Assembly (NCBI GenBank): GCA_027621295.1
Contig: JAQCBR010000001.1
Coordinates: 1 to 64,000, forward strand
Length of the DNA: 64,000 bases
DNA from: Planctomycetota bacterium
GTDB taxonomy: Bacteria > Planctomycetota > UBA1135 > UBA2386
Direction of reading: 5' to 3'
Each line of letters opens with the position of its first letter. Positions within the stretch are counted from its first letter, which is position 1. A program made the translations under genes and the position numbers. Below are positions 27,301 through 35,268 of this stretch, one piece after another. Below the pieces are notes generated by a model. That model was given only the letters and a program-made list of their open reading frames with translations. It searched no databases and was not told the DNA's origin.

Positions 27301-27613
27301 GATGCTCGAGGAGCTGTCGCCGGTCTGGCGGAGAGACCTGCCCCTGCCCGCGGCGTTCGGCGTGCTCGCAGCTGCCGAGGACGCCGCGATCCGACGTCGA
27401 TTCGTCGAAGGGATCGAAGGGCGGCGCGGTCCACGCGCGGCGGACGCCCTGGCTTCGCTCGCCCTCGACCCGGACCGCGACGTGCGGGTCGCGGCGTCGG
27501 CGGCCGCCTTCCGCGCGTTCGGCGCCGCGGCTGCATTCGATCCGGATGCTCCCGAAAGCGAGAGGCAGCGCGCGGCGGATCGGCTCCGGTCGCTGCATAA
27601 TCGCCGCCCATGA
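24341..27613 (+). CDS. Fused membrane / spermidine-synthase-like protein with helical C-terminus
   Basis: A 1090-residue protein in three parts. Residues about 35-450 contain twelve or so hydrophobic segments, with GLFLLGLGIGGFVASRKA as in fused transporter/spermidine-synthase proteins. Residues about 465-690 form a spermidine-synthase-like Rossmann fold (AVLALGTGTTAEAVRVWP, VHLTDGRRWL). The ~400-residue C-terminus is Ala/Arg-rich, helical and HEAT-like (LASLALDPDRDVRVAASAAAFRAF). The glycine-rich SAM-type loop is present, but the aspartates for polyamine binding are not obvious, so the substrate is open. TTG at 24341 is favoured by GAGGTG five bases before it; GTG codons at 24365 and 24371 are alternatives. 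It overlaps lpxD by four bases. Confidence 0.62.
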   Translation: MGGVERGPVAVSGGDAQRERDGPAAALTRSLSAALLAGFGGLAFELAALRRAGLLLGNTAEASSAVVGLFLLGLGIGGFVASRKARAVGGAAFLGRAYGMVALAVLAGISGLGLADPPGPVVGAVVLTFCVLGPAIAMGFAFPLLFAFAPRVPPGLVLAANLVGSVGAAFLAGNFLIPGVGIVATAWIAAGCYAVTALAVRGAPAALPAGSAEVEDAPVGLTRLAAALAVSSGLLTVGFEILLFRRLPFFLEGFQPTVSGVLAACLLALSLGSALTIRIAKPGTGSVVAGRALIAGAVVASLGIHEWTGPGLARFPVGSDLGLHGRVLFGALVAAVPLIPLGVVVPALLVDVRPDVRARAAGLLFLWQGVGSLAGSLALGQALPRFASEAFFVLAGPVAALLALLVAAIGGRADRRPVFATVLLVVASLVSGAGGAGIPWSPTPPVRGSRYDRPDAYAPIAHRTDSITTASVVYDRAHHSTVLFTDEFRAAYTGPGTSYMQVLGHLPFLLRDGLEDVAVLALGTGTTAEAVRVWPSPDRIHVVEISRAVFELCDRFAGDGPAAEVRPAPFRVDPRTEVHLTDGRRWLATREPDSLDLLTMEPLLPYAPGTAPLYSAEFYRAVRACLRSGGICVQWVPTHAMPRPMFETLLGTFADAFDHTSVWLVDQSTLLVGSKSLPHLPSPETLRARLDAAPAAARRTLHEAGIAAVDDLAAACLLPAAPALFPDARRLVDDRPFLERIGYWSGAERLSFYPENLGALREVVRAAGSAEDPLGGSAAMRTTRLAGLAARASVLLEPEQAALAVARAAEARAALPGSTLLHGEETLALRALTLVRARTDSAEAVRASARRLAERDPGSAEIQVLASGDARGVARATAVDPTVADRSGWAFEVAGVDLPSTAGFGPLETVSSIPEGEGLVDAAAADDALGAALRAAYRVRVGRAMVQELARRPLDRPGEAWAFAQVLDPALFEAAAAVTLDARGGLAMLEELSPVWRRDLPLPAAFGVLAAAEDAAIRRRFVEGIEGRRGPRAADALASLALDPDRDVRVAASAAAFRAFGAAAAFDPDAPESERQRAADRLRSLHNRRP
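27594..27601 (+). promoter_or_regulatory. Extended -10 promoter element for lpxD, possibly leaderless
   Basis: TGCATAAT matches an extended -10 (TG-N-TATAAT type) and ends eight bases before the lpxD ATG. A transcript from it would begin at or next to the start codon. No -35 is evident, as expected for extended -10 promoters. Confidence 0.4.
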
Positions 27614-28611
27614 TCGAGGAGTCGGTAGCGAGTCTCGCCGAGCGGATCGGCGGGCAGGTCGTCGGAGACGGCAGCGTTCGGATCACCGGAGTCGCGGACC
27701 TGCGCGCGGCTGGGCCAGCGGACCTGGGCTTCGTGCGCGACGCCCGCTACGCAGATCTCGTCGCCTCCAGCCGTGCCGGCTGCGTGCTGGTCCGCGCGCC
27801 CCTCGAGCATCCGGTCGCGCAGATCGTCGTCCGCGACCCCGCGGCCGCGTTCGCGCGCGTCGCGCAGGTCTTCCATCCGCTCCCGCAGGCGTCCCGCCAC
27901 GACGTGCACCCGACGGCGGTCGTCGATCCGTCGGCGGAGCTCCAGGAGCCCGTGCGCGTCGGCGCCCACGCCGTGATCGAGTCCGGCGCTCGGATCGGTG
28001 CTGGGACCGTCATCGGCAGCGGGGCGTTCGTCGGCCCAGGCGTCCAGGTCGGGGAGGACTGCGTGCTCCAGCATCACGTCGTGCTGCACGAGGGGACCCG
28101 GCTCGGTAACCGGGTCGTCCTCCAGGCGTGCACGGTGGTCGGCTCGGACGGGTTCGGCTACGCGCGGGATGGGGCGGAGTGGGTGCGGATCCCGCAGCTG
28201 GGTGGGGTCGTGCTCGGTGATGATGTCGAGCTCGGCGCCCAGTGCACGGTCGACCGCGGGGCGCTCGGCGACACGCGGATCGGACGCGGCACGAAGATCG
28301 ACAACATGGTCCACGTCGGCCACAACTGCGTGCTCGGCGAGGACTGCCTGCTGGCCGCGTTCTCCGCGCTGGGCGGCTCGACGATCCTCGGCGACCGCGT
28401 GACCTTCGGCGGCCACATCTGCACCGCAGGTCACATCAAGATCGCCTCCGACGTTCGCGTGGGGGGGAACAGCGGGATCATCGCCGACATCCCCGAGAAG
28501 GGTGACTACATGGGCTACCCGGTCCTGCCGAAGGGGCGCTGGATGCGCGCGATGGTCGGGATCGGCAAGCTCGCCGAACGTGGCTCGCCGAGGCGCGGCG
28601 CCGGCGAGTGA
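27610..28611 (+). CDS. lpxD: UDP-3-O-acylglucosamine N-acyltransferase
   Basis: The third step of lipid A synthesis: transfer of a hydroxyacyl group from ACP to the 2-amino group of UDP-3-O-acylglucosamine. The 333-residue protein has the N-terminal uridine-binding domain (about 1-95, RITGVADLRAAGPADLGFV). A left-handed beta helix of hexapeptide repeats (about 100-300) follows, with the catalytic His in MVHVGHNCVLG and the FGYARDGAEWVRIPQ loop. Its presence means the cell makes LPS or a lipid A-like molecule. The ATG overlaps the upstream gene's stop by four bases, and a -10 element lies immediately before it. Confidence 0.93.
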   Translation: MIEESVASLAERIGGQVVGDGSVRITGVADLRAAGPADLGFVRDARYADLVASSRAGCVLVRAPLEHPVAQIVVRDPAAAFARVAQVFHPLPQASRHDVHPTAVVDPSAELQEPVRVGAHAVIESGARIGAGTVIGSGAFVGPGVQVGEDCVLQHHVVLHEGTRLGNRVVLQACTVVGSDGFGYARDGAEWVRIPQLGGVVLGDDVELGAQCTVDRGALGDTRIGRGTKIDNMVHVGHNCVLGEDCLLAAFSALGGSTILGDRVTFGGHICTAGHIKIASDVRVGGNSGIIADIPEKGDYMGYPVLPKGRWMRAMVGIGKLAERGSPRRGAGE

Positions 28612-28623
28612 GTTCGCGGCTCT

Positions 28624-28684
28624 CCGGGCGACTCTCGCGGTGAGCGAGCGGGCCGAGGACTGGCTCGGAGCTCTCCTCGCCCGG
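28624..28684. terminator. Structured intergenic element between convergent genes
   Basis: CCGGGCG (28624-28630) pairs with CGCCCGG (28678-28684). Inside, CTCGC/GCGAG (28634-28638 with 28644-28648) and CCGAG/CTCGG (28653-28657 with 28664-28668) form two 5-bp hairpins. It fills the gap between the stops of lpxD and the minus-strand fusion gene, so a two-way terminator is the simplest reading. Confidence 0.4.
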
Positions 28685-28687
28685 CGG

Positions 28688-29785
28688 TCAGGAAGGTTCC
28701 GGCAGGATCTCGCCGACCCGCGCGTCGACCGCTCTCGCGATCGCGTCGCGTGTCTTCCGGTAGGCATCGAGATCGTGGCCGAACGGATCCGGGATGCCGG
28801 CCCCGGACGGGTCGAGGAGCTCGATCCGGTCCGCCGCCTCCGGCAGCATCGCGCGCGCGGCGACGAGGTGGGACGGCCCGAGGCAGAAGATCCGCTCCGC
28901 GGCGCGGATCCGATCCGCAGTCAGCGCGGAAGTCCGGTGGGCATCGAGTGACAGGTCGATCTCGGCCGCGGACGCGATGCTGCCCTCGCTCGCGTCCTCG
29001 CCGGGCCATGCCGCGACGCCGGCGCTCTCGAAGACGAGCCCGTGCGCGACGACGCGATCGTCCGTGGTCCCGAGTCGGCGGGCGGCGGCACGGCGGGCGA
29101 GGGCTTCGGCCAGCGGCGACCGACACGTGTTGCCCGTGCAGACGAAGAGGAACCGTCGCGACGTCGTGGTCTGGAGGTCCGCGGCCGTCAGCGTTCCCTC
29201 GCGCAGGATCTCCAGCTCGCCGAGCTCCGGATCGAGGGTCGAAGGCAGCCATCGGACGACGGTCGACGCCTGGCGGAGCGGAGGGTCGCCGACGTCGTAG
29301 AGCACGTCGATCTCCTCGCCGAAGGCCTGCTCGATCTCCTCGGGCGTGGTCAGCGGCGGCTCGCCGCTCCGGTTCACGCTGGTGAGGAAGAGACTCTTGC
29401 CGAACGCACGGATCACCGCGGCGGTGAAGTCGTCCGACGGAACGCGCAGGCCGACGGTCTGGCCGTCTCCTGTCGGCACCACGACCGTCAGCGGTCCCGG
29501 CCAGTACCTCTCGCAGAGCTGGCGGACGCGCGCGGGCATCGTCGGCGCGAACTGCGCAGCGTCCGCGAGGGAAGCGATGTGGTGCGTGAACACCAGGTCA
29601 TCGGGGCGGTTCTTCAGCGCGCGCACGCGCTCGGACGACGACGGGTCCCCCGGATCGGCCGCCAGGCCGTAGATGGTCTCGGTCGGCAGGGCGACGACCT
29701 TGCCCGCCTTGATCTCCGCGACGGCCTCGGCCACGAGGTCGTCCGGGACCTTGCCGATCGGGATTGGGACTCGGCGCATGGTCAT
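28688..29785 (-). CDS. Sua5/YrdC threonylcarbamoyl-AMP synthase fused to YwlE-like phosphatase
   Basis: A 365-residue two-domain protein. Residues 1-200 are a Sua5/YrdC domain (VVALPTETIYGLAADP at 30-45, KNRP at 58-61, LFLTSVNRSGEPP at 132-144), which makes threonylcarbamoyl-AMP for tRNA t6A. Residues 209-365 are a low-molecular-weight phosphatase: P-loop C216-T-G-N-T220-C-R222-S with general acid D333 in IPDPFG. Thr at position 220 and the DPFGHDLDAYRKTRD ending resemble Bacillus YwlE, a protein-arginine phosphatase, rather than tyrosine phosphatases, which usually have Ile there. In Bacillus the two functions are neighbouring genes (ywlC, ywlE). It converges on lpxD. Confidence 0.85.
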   Translation of the reverse strand: MTMRRVPIPIGKVPDDLVAEAVAEIKAGKVVALPTETIYGLAADPGDPSSSERVRALKNRPDDLVFTHHIASLADAAQFAPTMPARVRQLCERYWPGPLTVVVPTGDGQTVGLRVPSDDFTAAVIRAFGKSLFLTSVNRSGEPPLTTPEEIEQAFGEEIDVLYDVGDPPLRQASTVVRWLPSTLDPELGELEILREGTLTAADLQTTTSRRFLFVCTGNTCRSPLAEALARRAAARRLGTTDDRVVAHGLVFESAGVAAWPGEDASEGSIASAAEIDLSLDAHRTSALTADRIRAAERIFCLGPSHLVAARAMLPEAADRIELLDPSGAGIPDPFGHDLDAYRKTRDAIARAVDARVGEILPEPS

Positions 29786-29983
29786 CGGGGAGTGCGGGGA
29801 TTCATGGCAACGATCGCCGTCGACGGAACCCTGGAGTGCGTGCCAGCTCGTCCTCGCGCGGATGCCGTTCGGGGGTTCTGATCTGGGGACTGCCGCCGGG
29901 GCCCGTCCTCGGCCCCCGAGAAGCGCGTCCCGATCGCGTCACGGGGCCGGAACCTCCGGCCCGAAACGAGCGAAGAGCGTTCC

Positions 29984-30784
29984 ATGTCCGACAGCGCAGC
30001 GCAAGAGCGACCGGGCCAGCCGGCCGAGAACGAAGCTTCCGATCCGCCGGTGGGTTCGCTCCGCGAGCAGGTCCGCGTGCGCCAGCTGGCCAGGCTGGGA
30101 GCGCTGTTCGCGGGCTTCGCCCACGAGATCCGCAACCCGCTGTCGACGATCGGTCTGAATCTCCAGCTCGTGAAGGAGGACATCGGCAGCTCGGAGAGCC
30201 CGCGGGACCAGAGGGTCCTGCGCCGCCTGACGGTGGTCGAGTCCGAGGTCCAGAGGCTGCAGGGGATCCTCGAGCAGTTCCTGGGCTATGTCCGCGTGCC
30301 GGAACTCCGCGTCGAGTCGGTCCCGCTCGATGCGGTCCTCCGGGAGATCGTCGACTTCTTCCAGCCGGAGGCCGCCGGGCGTGGTGTGTCCCTCCGCTAC
30401 TTCGGCGACCCCTCGCTCCAGGCGGTCTCGCTGGACCGTGACCAGTTCCACGCGGTGGTCGTGAACCTGCTGCGGAATGCGCTCGAAGCCTGCGCGAGTG
30501 GCGACGAGGTCATGCTGTCGCTCCGCTCGCTCGCTGGACACGTGGTGGTCCAGGTCACCGACACGGGGGCCGGGATGCCGGCGGCCGTGCGCGACAGCGC
30601 GTTCGCTCCGTACTTCTCGACCAAGAAGCATGGCACCGGACTCGGTCTGCCGACGGCGCGGCGCATCGTCGAGCAGCACGGCGGCGAGTTGACCCTCGAC
30701 TCGGAGGAGGGGCGCGGCACCATGTTCACGATCCGACTGCCGTCGAACGCGGCGGCGAACCCGACGGACGGAGCCAAGAAGTGA
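29984..30784 (+). CDS. Soluble two-component histidine kinase, NtrB-like
   Basis: The 266-residue kinase has no membrane segment and no recognisable sensor domain. About 30 residues of disordered, Glu-rich sequence lead straight into the dimerisation helix with H47 in GFAHEIRNPLS. The ATPase part has the N box NLLRNALEAC, G1 DTGAGMP and G2 HGTGLGLPTARRIVEQHGG. It should receive its signal through a partner protein. Its stop overlaps the GTG of the response regulator gene by four bases, so the two form a cognate pair. Confidence 0.88.
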   Translation: MSDSAAQERPGQPAENEASDPPVGSLREQVRVRQLARLGALFAGFAHEIRNPLSTIGLNLQLVKEDIGSSESPRDQRVLRRLTVVESEVQRLQGILEQFLGYVRVPELRVESVPLDAVLREIVDFFQPEAAGRGVSLRYFGDPSLQAVSLDRDQFHAVVVNLLRNALEACASGDEVMLSLRSLAGHVVVQVTDTGAGMPAAVRDSAFAPYFSTKKHGTGLGLPTARRIVEQHGGELTLDSEEGRGTMFTIRLPSNAAANPTDGAKK

Positions 30785-32136
30785 GTAGCCGCGCGATCCT
30801 GCTGGTGGACGACGATGACGCGCTGCGCGAGACGCTGCGCGAGGCGGTCGACTCCCTCGATGTCGACGTCGACACCGCCGAAACGGGTGCGGATGCGATC
30901 GAACGCGTGCGCGCCCGGACCTACGCGGTCGTGGTCACCGACCTCGTGATGAAGGGGATCGATGGTTTCTCCGTGCTCGAGGAGGTCCGCCGCCGCAGTC
31001 CGGCGACCCGGCTGATCATGCTCACCGGCCACGGCAGCCGCGAAGTCGCGGTCCAGGCGATGCAGCAGGGGGCGACCTACTACCTCGAGAAGCCGTTCGA
31101 TCTCGTCGAGTTCCGGACGAAGGTCCAGAAGTGCCTCGCCGAATACCGGAAGGACCTCGACTACGAGGAACTCCGGTCCCGCGTCGACCGCGAGTTCGGC
31201 ACCGGCGGGATCATCGGGCAGGACCCGAAGATGGTGCGCCTCCTGGACGTCGTCCGGCAGATCGCGTCGACCAATGCCTCGGTGCTCGTGCTCGGGGAGT
31301 CCGGCACGGGCAAGGAGCTCGTCGCGCGTGCCGTGCACGGCCAGTCGCCGCGGCGCGATCGTCCGTTCGTCGCGCTGAACTGCGGCGGGCTGGCCGAGGG
31401 CACGATCGAGAGCGAGCTGTTCGGGCACGTGAAGGGCGCCTACACGGGGGCGACCAGCGATCGCGAGGGCAAGTTCGAGTATGCGGACGGCGGCACGCTG
31501 TTCCTCGACGAGGTCGGCGAGATGCCCCTGCAGACGCAGGTCAAGTTCCTGCGCGTGCTCGAAGAGCGCGAGGTCGCGCGGCTCGGCTCGAACAAGTCAC
31601 GCCGGGTCGACGTTCGCGTCGTCGCAGCGACCAATGCCGACCTGCAGCGGAAGGTCGAGGCCGGGGAGTTCCGCGAGGACCTGTTCTACCGGCTGAAGGT
31701 CGTCACGCTCGAACTCCCGCCGCTCCGGGAGCGCAGCGGTGACATCAAGCTGCTCGTCGAACACTTCCTCCGGCACTTCTCGGAGCAGCACGGCAAGGAC
31801 GTCGACACGATCGACCGGGACGCGCTCGTCGCGCTCCTGCGCTACGAGTGGCCGGGCAACGTCCGCGAGCTCCGCAACGCCGTCGAGAGCATGGTGGTCC
31901 GCGCGCGCGGGAACATCCTGACCGTCGACGACCTTCCCCCCGAGATCGGCACGGCGCCCGGCTCCGACCAGGACGGGTGGCAGTTCCTCGCCGGCAAGAC
32001 CGTCGAAGAGGTCGAGCGCAACCACATCCGCGTCAACCTCGACCTCGCGTCCGGCAACCGGCAGCGCGCCGCGAAGGCGATGGGAATGTCCGAGCGAACG
32101 CTGTACCGGAAGCTCAAGGAGTACGGGCTTGGCTGA
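30781..32136 (+). CDS. Sigma-54-dependent response regulator, NtrC family
   Basis: A 451-residue regulator in three domains. The receiver (about 4-120) has the phosphoacceptor D54 in [10 protein letters not shown]. The AAA+ domain (about 143-375) has Walker A GESGTGKE (172-179), the sigma-54 contact loop GAYTGA (219-224), where Tyr replaces the usual Phe of GAFTGA, and Walker [12 protein letters not shown]-terminal Fis-type helix-turn-helix follows ([24 protein letters not shown]). It activates sigma-54 promoters when phosphorylated by the adjacent kinase; no -24/-12 site was found in the window, so its targets are probably elsewhere. Its last codons hold the ribosome-binding site of the next gene. 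Confidence 0.93.
   Translation: MSSRAILLVDDDDALRETLREAVDSLDVDVDTAETGADAIERVRARTYAVVVTDLVMKGIDGFSVLEEVRRRSPATRLIMLTGHGSREVAVQAMQQGATYYLEKPFDLVEFRTKVQKCLAEYRKDLDYEELRSRVDREFGTGGIIGQDPKMVRLLDVVRQIASTNASVLVLGESGTGKELVARAVHGQSPRRDRPFVALNCGGLAEGTIESELFGHVKGAYTGATSDREGKFEYADGGTLFLDEVGEMPLQTQVKFLRVLEEREVARLGSNKSRRVDVRVVAATNADLQRKVEAGEFREDLFYRLKVVTLELPPLRERSGDIKLLVEHFLRHFSEQHGKDVDTIDRDALVALLRYEWPGNVRELRNAVESMVVRARGNILTVDDLPPEIGTAPGSDQDGWQFLAGKTVEEVERNHIRVNLDLASGNRQRAAKAMGMSERTLYRKLKEYGLG
32116..32121 (+). promoter_or_regulatory. Ribosome-binding site inside the regulator gene
   Basis: AAGGAG lies seven bases before the TTG at 32129. It supports that TTG as the start of the TPR peptidase gene, overlapping the regulator's stop by eight bases. 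Confidence 0.6.
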
Positions 32137-35100
32137 GTCCCTCTCGCGAACCCGTCGATCGATGACGGTAGCTTCGCTGGTCCCGCTTCGTCGTGTCCGC
32201 GTGTCCGCTCGGGATCGAGTGCGTGCGTGTGTCGCGGTGCTGTGCGGCCTGTTCCTGGTCCAGGGCCTCGCGTCGCAGGAGGACCTGTACGCAGAGGACC
32301 GCGTCGCCTTGGAGAGGGCTTTGGTCCGCGGCGAACTGTCCCGCGCCGAGGCGCTCGCCGACGAGATCCTGGCCGACTGGGAGGAGCTGGAAGGGGAGCC
32401 GGATGCGCCGTCCGATGCGGTGATGCGCGCGGTGTTCCGCGTGCGCGCCGAGATCGCGCTGCGTCGCGGCGCCTACGCGGACGTGTCGTCCGGGTGGGAC
32501 GATCTGCCGGGGTTCGCGAAGACCGATCCGGAGCTGCGCCGGCTCGCGGCGGTCGCGCTCCTCCGGTCCGGTGCCTACGAGGAGGCGTTGGAGCAGCTGC
32601 AGGCGTTGGCCGCCGAGCGTCCGGACGACCCGGTGGTCCTGGTCGAGCTGGGCCTGGCTCTCGCGGCTTCCGGGCCGCGCGCGGCGGCGCGGGAGGTCTT
32701 CGAGCGCGTCGCGAAGGGGGACGCGGCCACCGACCCCGATGCGCTGGTCGCGAGGGCGCGGGCGCACATGGAGCTCGGCGGTCGCGCGCACGTCGAGCGC
32801 GCGGCTTCGCTCCTGGTGGAGGCCGTCGCGCTCGACGAGGATCACCCCGGGGCGCGCACGCTCCGGGGCCAGCTCCAGTACGAGGTCTACGGGGAGTGGA
32901 GCGGTGCCGACAGCGGCGAGAAGCTGCTGCTCGAAGTTCTTCGCCGCAACGGTGAGGTCGAGCCGGCGCTCCTCTGGCTCTACCGCATCCGCAAGTCGAA
33001 CCACCTGCTGGACCCCGCGAAGACCGACGACTTCCTCGAGCGTGCGCTGTCGGCGAATCCGAACAGCGTGCCAGCGCTGATCGAGAGGGGCATCTCGCTC
33101 GTCGAGGATCGTCGGCTCACCGAGGGGGCGGCGATGTTCGATCGGGCGCTGTCGGTCGACGGCCGCGACCGGGAGGCGCTCGCGCAGCGTGCTGCGGTCG
33201 CGCAGCTCCTCGGGCAGGCCCGCGAGGCTGCCGCGCTGCGCGAACTCGCGGAGGCGACCGATCCCGGCTGGAACGGCGTCGACCGTGCGCTCGGGGATCG
33301 GCTGGTCGCGCTCTACCGCTTCGAGGACGCGCTCGTCCCGTACGAAGCCGCGCTCGCCCGGGACGGCGAGGACGTGGCGGTGCTCCACGGGATGGCGCGA
33401 GCGCTCACCTACGCGGGGGATGGAGAGCGCGCCCGTGAGCTGCTCGAACGGGCTGCGTCGCTGCAGCCCGGCTACGTGCATCCCTGGCGCAACAATGCGA
33501 GGGCGGTGCAGGACCTGCTCGGCGAGGAGTACGAACGGATCGAGCGAGACGGCTTCACCTTCCTCCTCCACCGCGAGGATCGCGCGGTCCTCGAGTCCTA
33601 CTTGGTTCCGTTCCAGCTGGAGGCGCGCGAGGTCCTGGGCACGAAGTACGGCTTCGAGCCGGAGCGTCCGGTCCGCGTCGAGGTGTTCCACACCTGGGAT
33701 GACTTCTCGGTCCGGACGATCGGCTTCCGTGGCTTCACGGCGCTCGGTGCCTGCTTCGGCCCGCTGATCACCGTGGTCTCGCCGGTGGACGGCGACCTGC
33801 GGCGCAACGACTTCATGTGGACCGCGACCGTCTGGCACGAGTACGTCCACGTGCTGACGCTCGGTCTGAGCAAGGGGCGGGTGCCCCGCTGGCTGACCGA
33901 GGGTTTCTCGGTCTACGAGGAGGGTCGCAAGGACCGCGCGTGGGAGCGCGGCATGGACCGGGAACTCGTCGACGCGTGGCACAACGACGCGATCCCACCG
34001 GTCCGGCTGATGAACCGGCTGTTCCGCGGTCCGCAGATCCTGTTCGGCTACTACCTGGGTGGGCGGATCGTCGACCTGCTGTCGCAGGACTACGGCTTCC
34101 CGAAGGTCCTGGACATGCTCCGGGCCTACGGTGAGGACAAGACGACGGAGCAGGTCTTCGAAGACGTGCTGGGGATCGACTCCAGGGACTTCGACCGACG
34201 CTTCCGTGACTGGGTGCGCGATGAGCACATCGCGCGGCTGCGCCTCCGCCCGCGGCTCGATGCGCGTGGCATCGAGCGCCTGGAGTTCGCTGCGAACCGC
34301 GATCCGGACGATCTCGACGCGCGCTGCAGGCTCGCCTTCGCGATGCTCGACCGGGGTTCTCTGGTCGACGCGGGTGCGTGGCTCCGCGACGTGCTGCGCG
34401 CCGACCCGGGCTACCCGGACGGCCTGCTCGCGCAGGCCCGCCTGCTCGCGGCGCGGGGTCGGACAGCCGACGCTCTCGAAGCGTTCCGAAGGGGCTTCGC
34501 GGCCGGCGCGGACGACTTCGACTCGCGCATGGCCTTCGCGCGGGCGCTCCTCGCGGAGGGTGACCAGGAGTCGGCGATCGAGCAGCTGCTGGCGGCCAAG
34601 GCCTGCTGGCCGACCTGCACCGACCAGGCCACCTCGCCCGAGGTACTGCTGGCTCGGCTCTATCGGGAGCAGGGTCGCGAAGCCGAGGCGCTGGCGGAAC
34701 TCGCGTCGTTCTGCGCGCGCACCGCTCGGGCGTTCGAGCCGCGGCGCCAGCTCGCCGCGCACGCGCGCGAGAACGGGGACCGGGCCCGCGAGACCGAGCT
34801 CCTCGAGCAGATGGTGGCGATCGATCCCTTCGCGCGTTCGGTCCACGAAGACCTGGGCGCCGCCTACGAGGCACTCGGCCGTCTTGCCGAGGCGGCGCGC
34901 GAGCTCGAAGTGGCGTTGGCGATCCTGCCGACCATGGACCGGGACCACATGGGAGATGCGCCTGGGGAGGTCCCGCGCGTCGACAGCCCGGCGTTCCGCG
35001 AGGAGCAGGCCGTGTTGTGCGTTCGGCTCGGCCGGATCCTCGCCGAGCTGGGGCGGGAAGACGGCGCGCGGCGGGCGTTCGAGCGGGCGTTGGCGGAATC

Positions 35101-35149
35101 TCCGGACGGAACCGCCGCGTCCGAGGCGCGGGAGCGCCTGGGCGGCTGA
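32129..35149 (+). CDS. Exported TPR protein with gluzincin-type metallopeptidase domain
   Basis: The 1006-residue protein starts with a signal-like hydrophobic stretch after a long basic leader (about 35-49). Residues about 60-480 are TPR repeats (EALEQLQALAAERPDDPVVLVELGLAL and similar). A peptidase-MA-like domain follows, with the zinc motif H570-E571-Y-V-H574 in TVWHEYVHVLTLG and the third ligand probably Glu in WLTEGFSVYEE. A second TPR array (about 700-1000) closes it. The TTG start is chosen for its good ribosome-binding site; an ATG at 32162 would give a cleaner signal peptide. It is probably a periplasmic or surface protease. Coupling to the NtrB/NtrC-like pair suggests shared control. 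Confidence 0.75.
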   Translation: MAESLSRTRRSMTVASLVPLRRVRVSARDRVRACVAVLCGLFLVQGLASQEDLYAEDRVALERALVRGELSRAEALADEILADWEELEGEPDAPSDAVMRAVFRVRAEIALRRGAYADVSSGWDDLPGFAKTDPELRRLAAVALLRSGAYEEALEQLQALAAERPDDPVVLVELGLALAASGPRAAAREVFERVAKGDAATDPDALVARARAHMELGGRAHVERAASLLVEAVALDEDHPGARTLRGQLQYEVYGEWSGADSGEKLLLEVLRRNGEVEPALLWLYRIRKSNHLLDPAKTDDFLERALSANPNSVPALIERGISLVEDRRLTEGAAMFDRALSVDGRDREALAQRAAVAQLLGQAREAAALRELAEATDPGWNGVDRALGDRLVALYRFEDALVPYEAALARDGEDVAVLHGMARALTYAGDGERARELLERAASLQPGYVHPWRNNARAVQDLLGEEYERIERDGFTFLLHREDRAVLESYLVPFQLEAREVLGTKYGFEPERPVRVEVFHTWDDFSVRTIGFRGFTALGACFGPLITVVSPVDGDLRRNDFMWTATVWHEYVHVLTLGLSKGRVPRWLTEGFSVYEEGRKDRAWERGMDRELVDAWHNDAIPPVRLMNRLFRGPQILFGYYLGGRIVDLLSQDYGFPKVLDMLRAYGEDKTTEQVFEDVLGIDSRDFDRRFRDWVRDEHIARLRLRPRLDARGIERLEFAANRDPDDLDARCRLAFAMLDRGSLVDAGAWLRDVLRADPGYPDGLLAQARLLAARGRTADALEAFRRGFAAGADDFDSRMAFARALLAEGDQESAIEQLLAAKACWPTCTDQATSPEVLLARLYREQGREAEALAELASFCARTARAFEPRRQLAAHARENGDRARETELLEQMVAIDPFARSVHEDLGAAYEALGRLAEAARELEVALAILPTMDRDHMGDAPGEVPRVDSPAFREEQAVLCVRLGRILAELGREDGARRAFERALAESPDGTAASEARERLGG

Positions 35150-35268
35150 CGGACGGCTCCCGGGTGGGCGACATGCCTCGCTGCACGAGCTCCGCGGGTC
35201 GGGGCGCGGGGTCGGGGGCGAGCGTCGACTTCCTCGGCGGGGGGGCTGCCGGTATCGTCCCCCGGCTC

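Noticed and set aside
28624..28684. Possible tRNA from the cloverleaf-like fold
   Set aside because: Only two arms, a short outer stem, no anticodon-arm geometry and no conserved T-arm bases.
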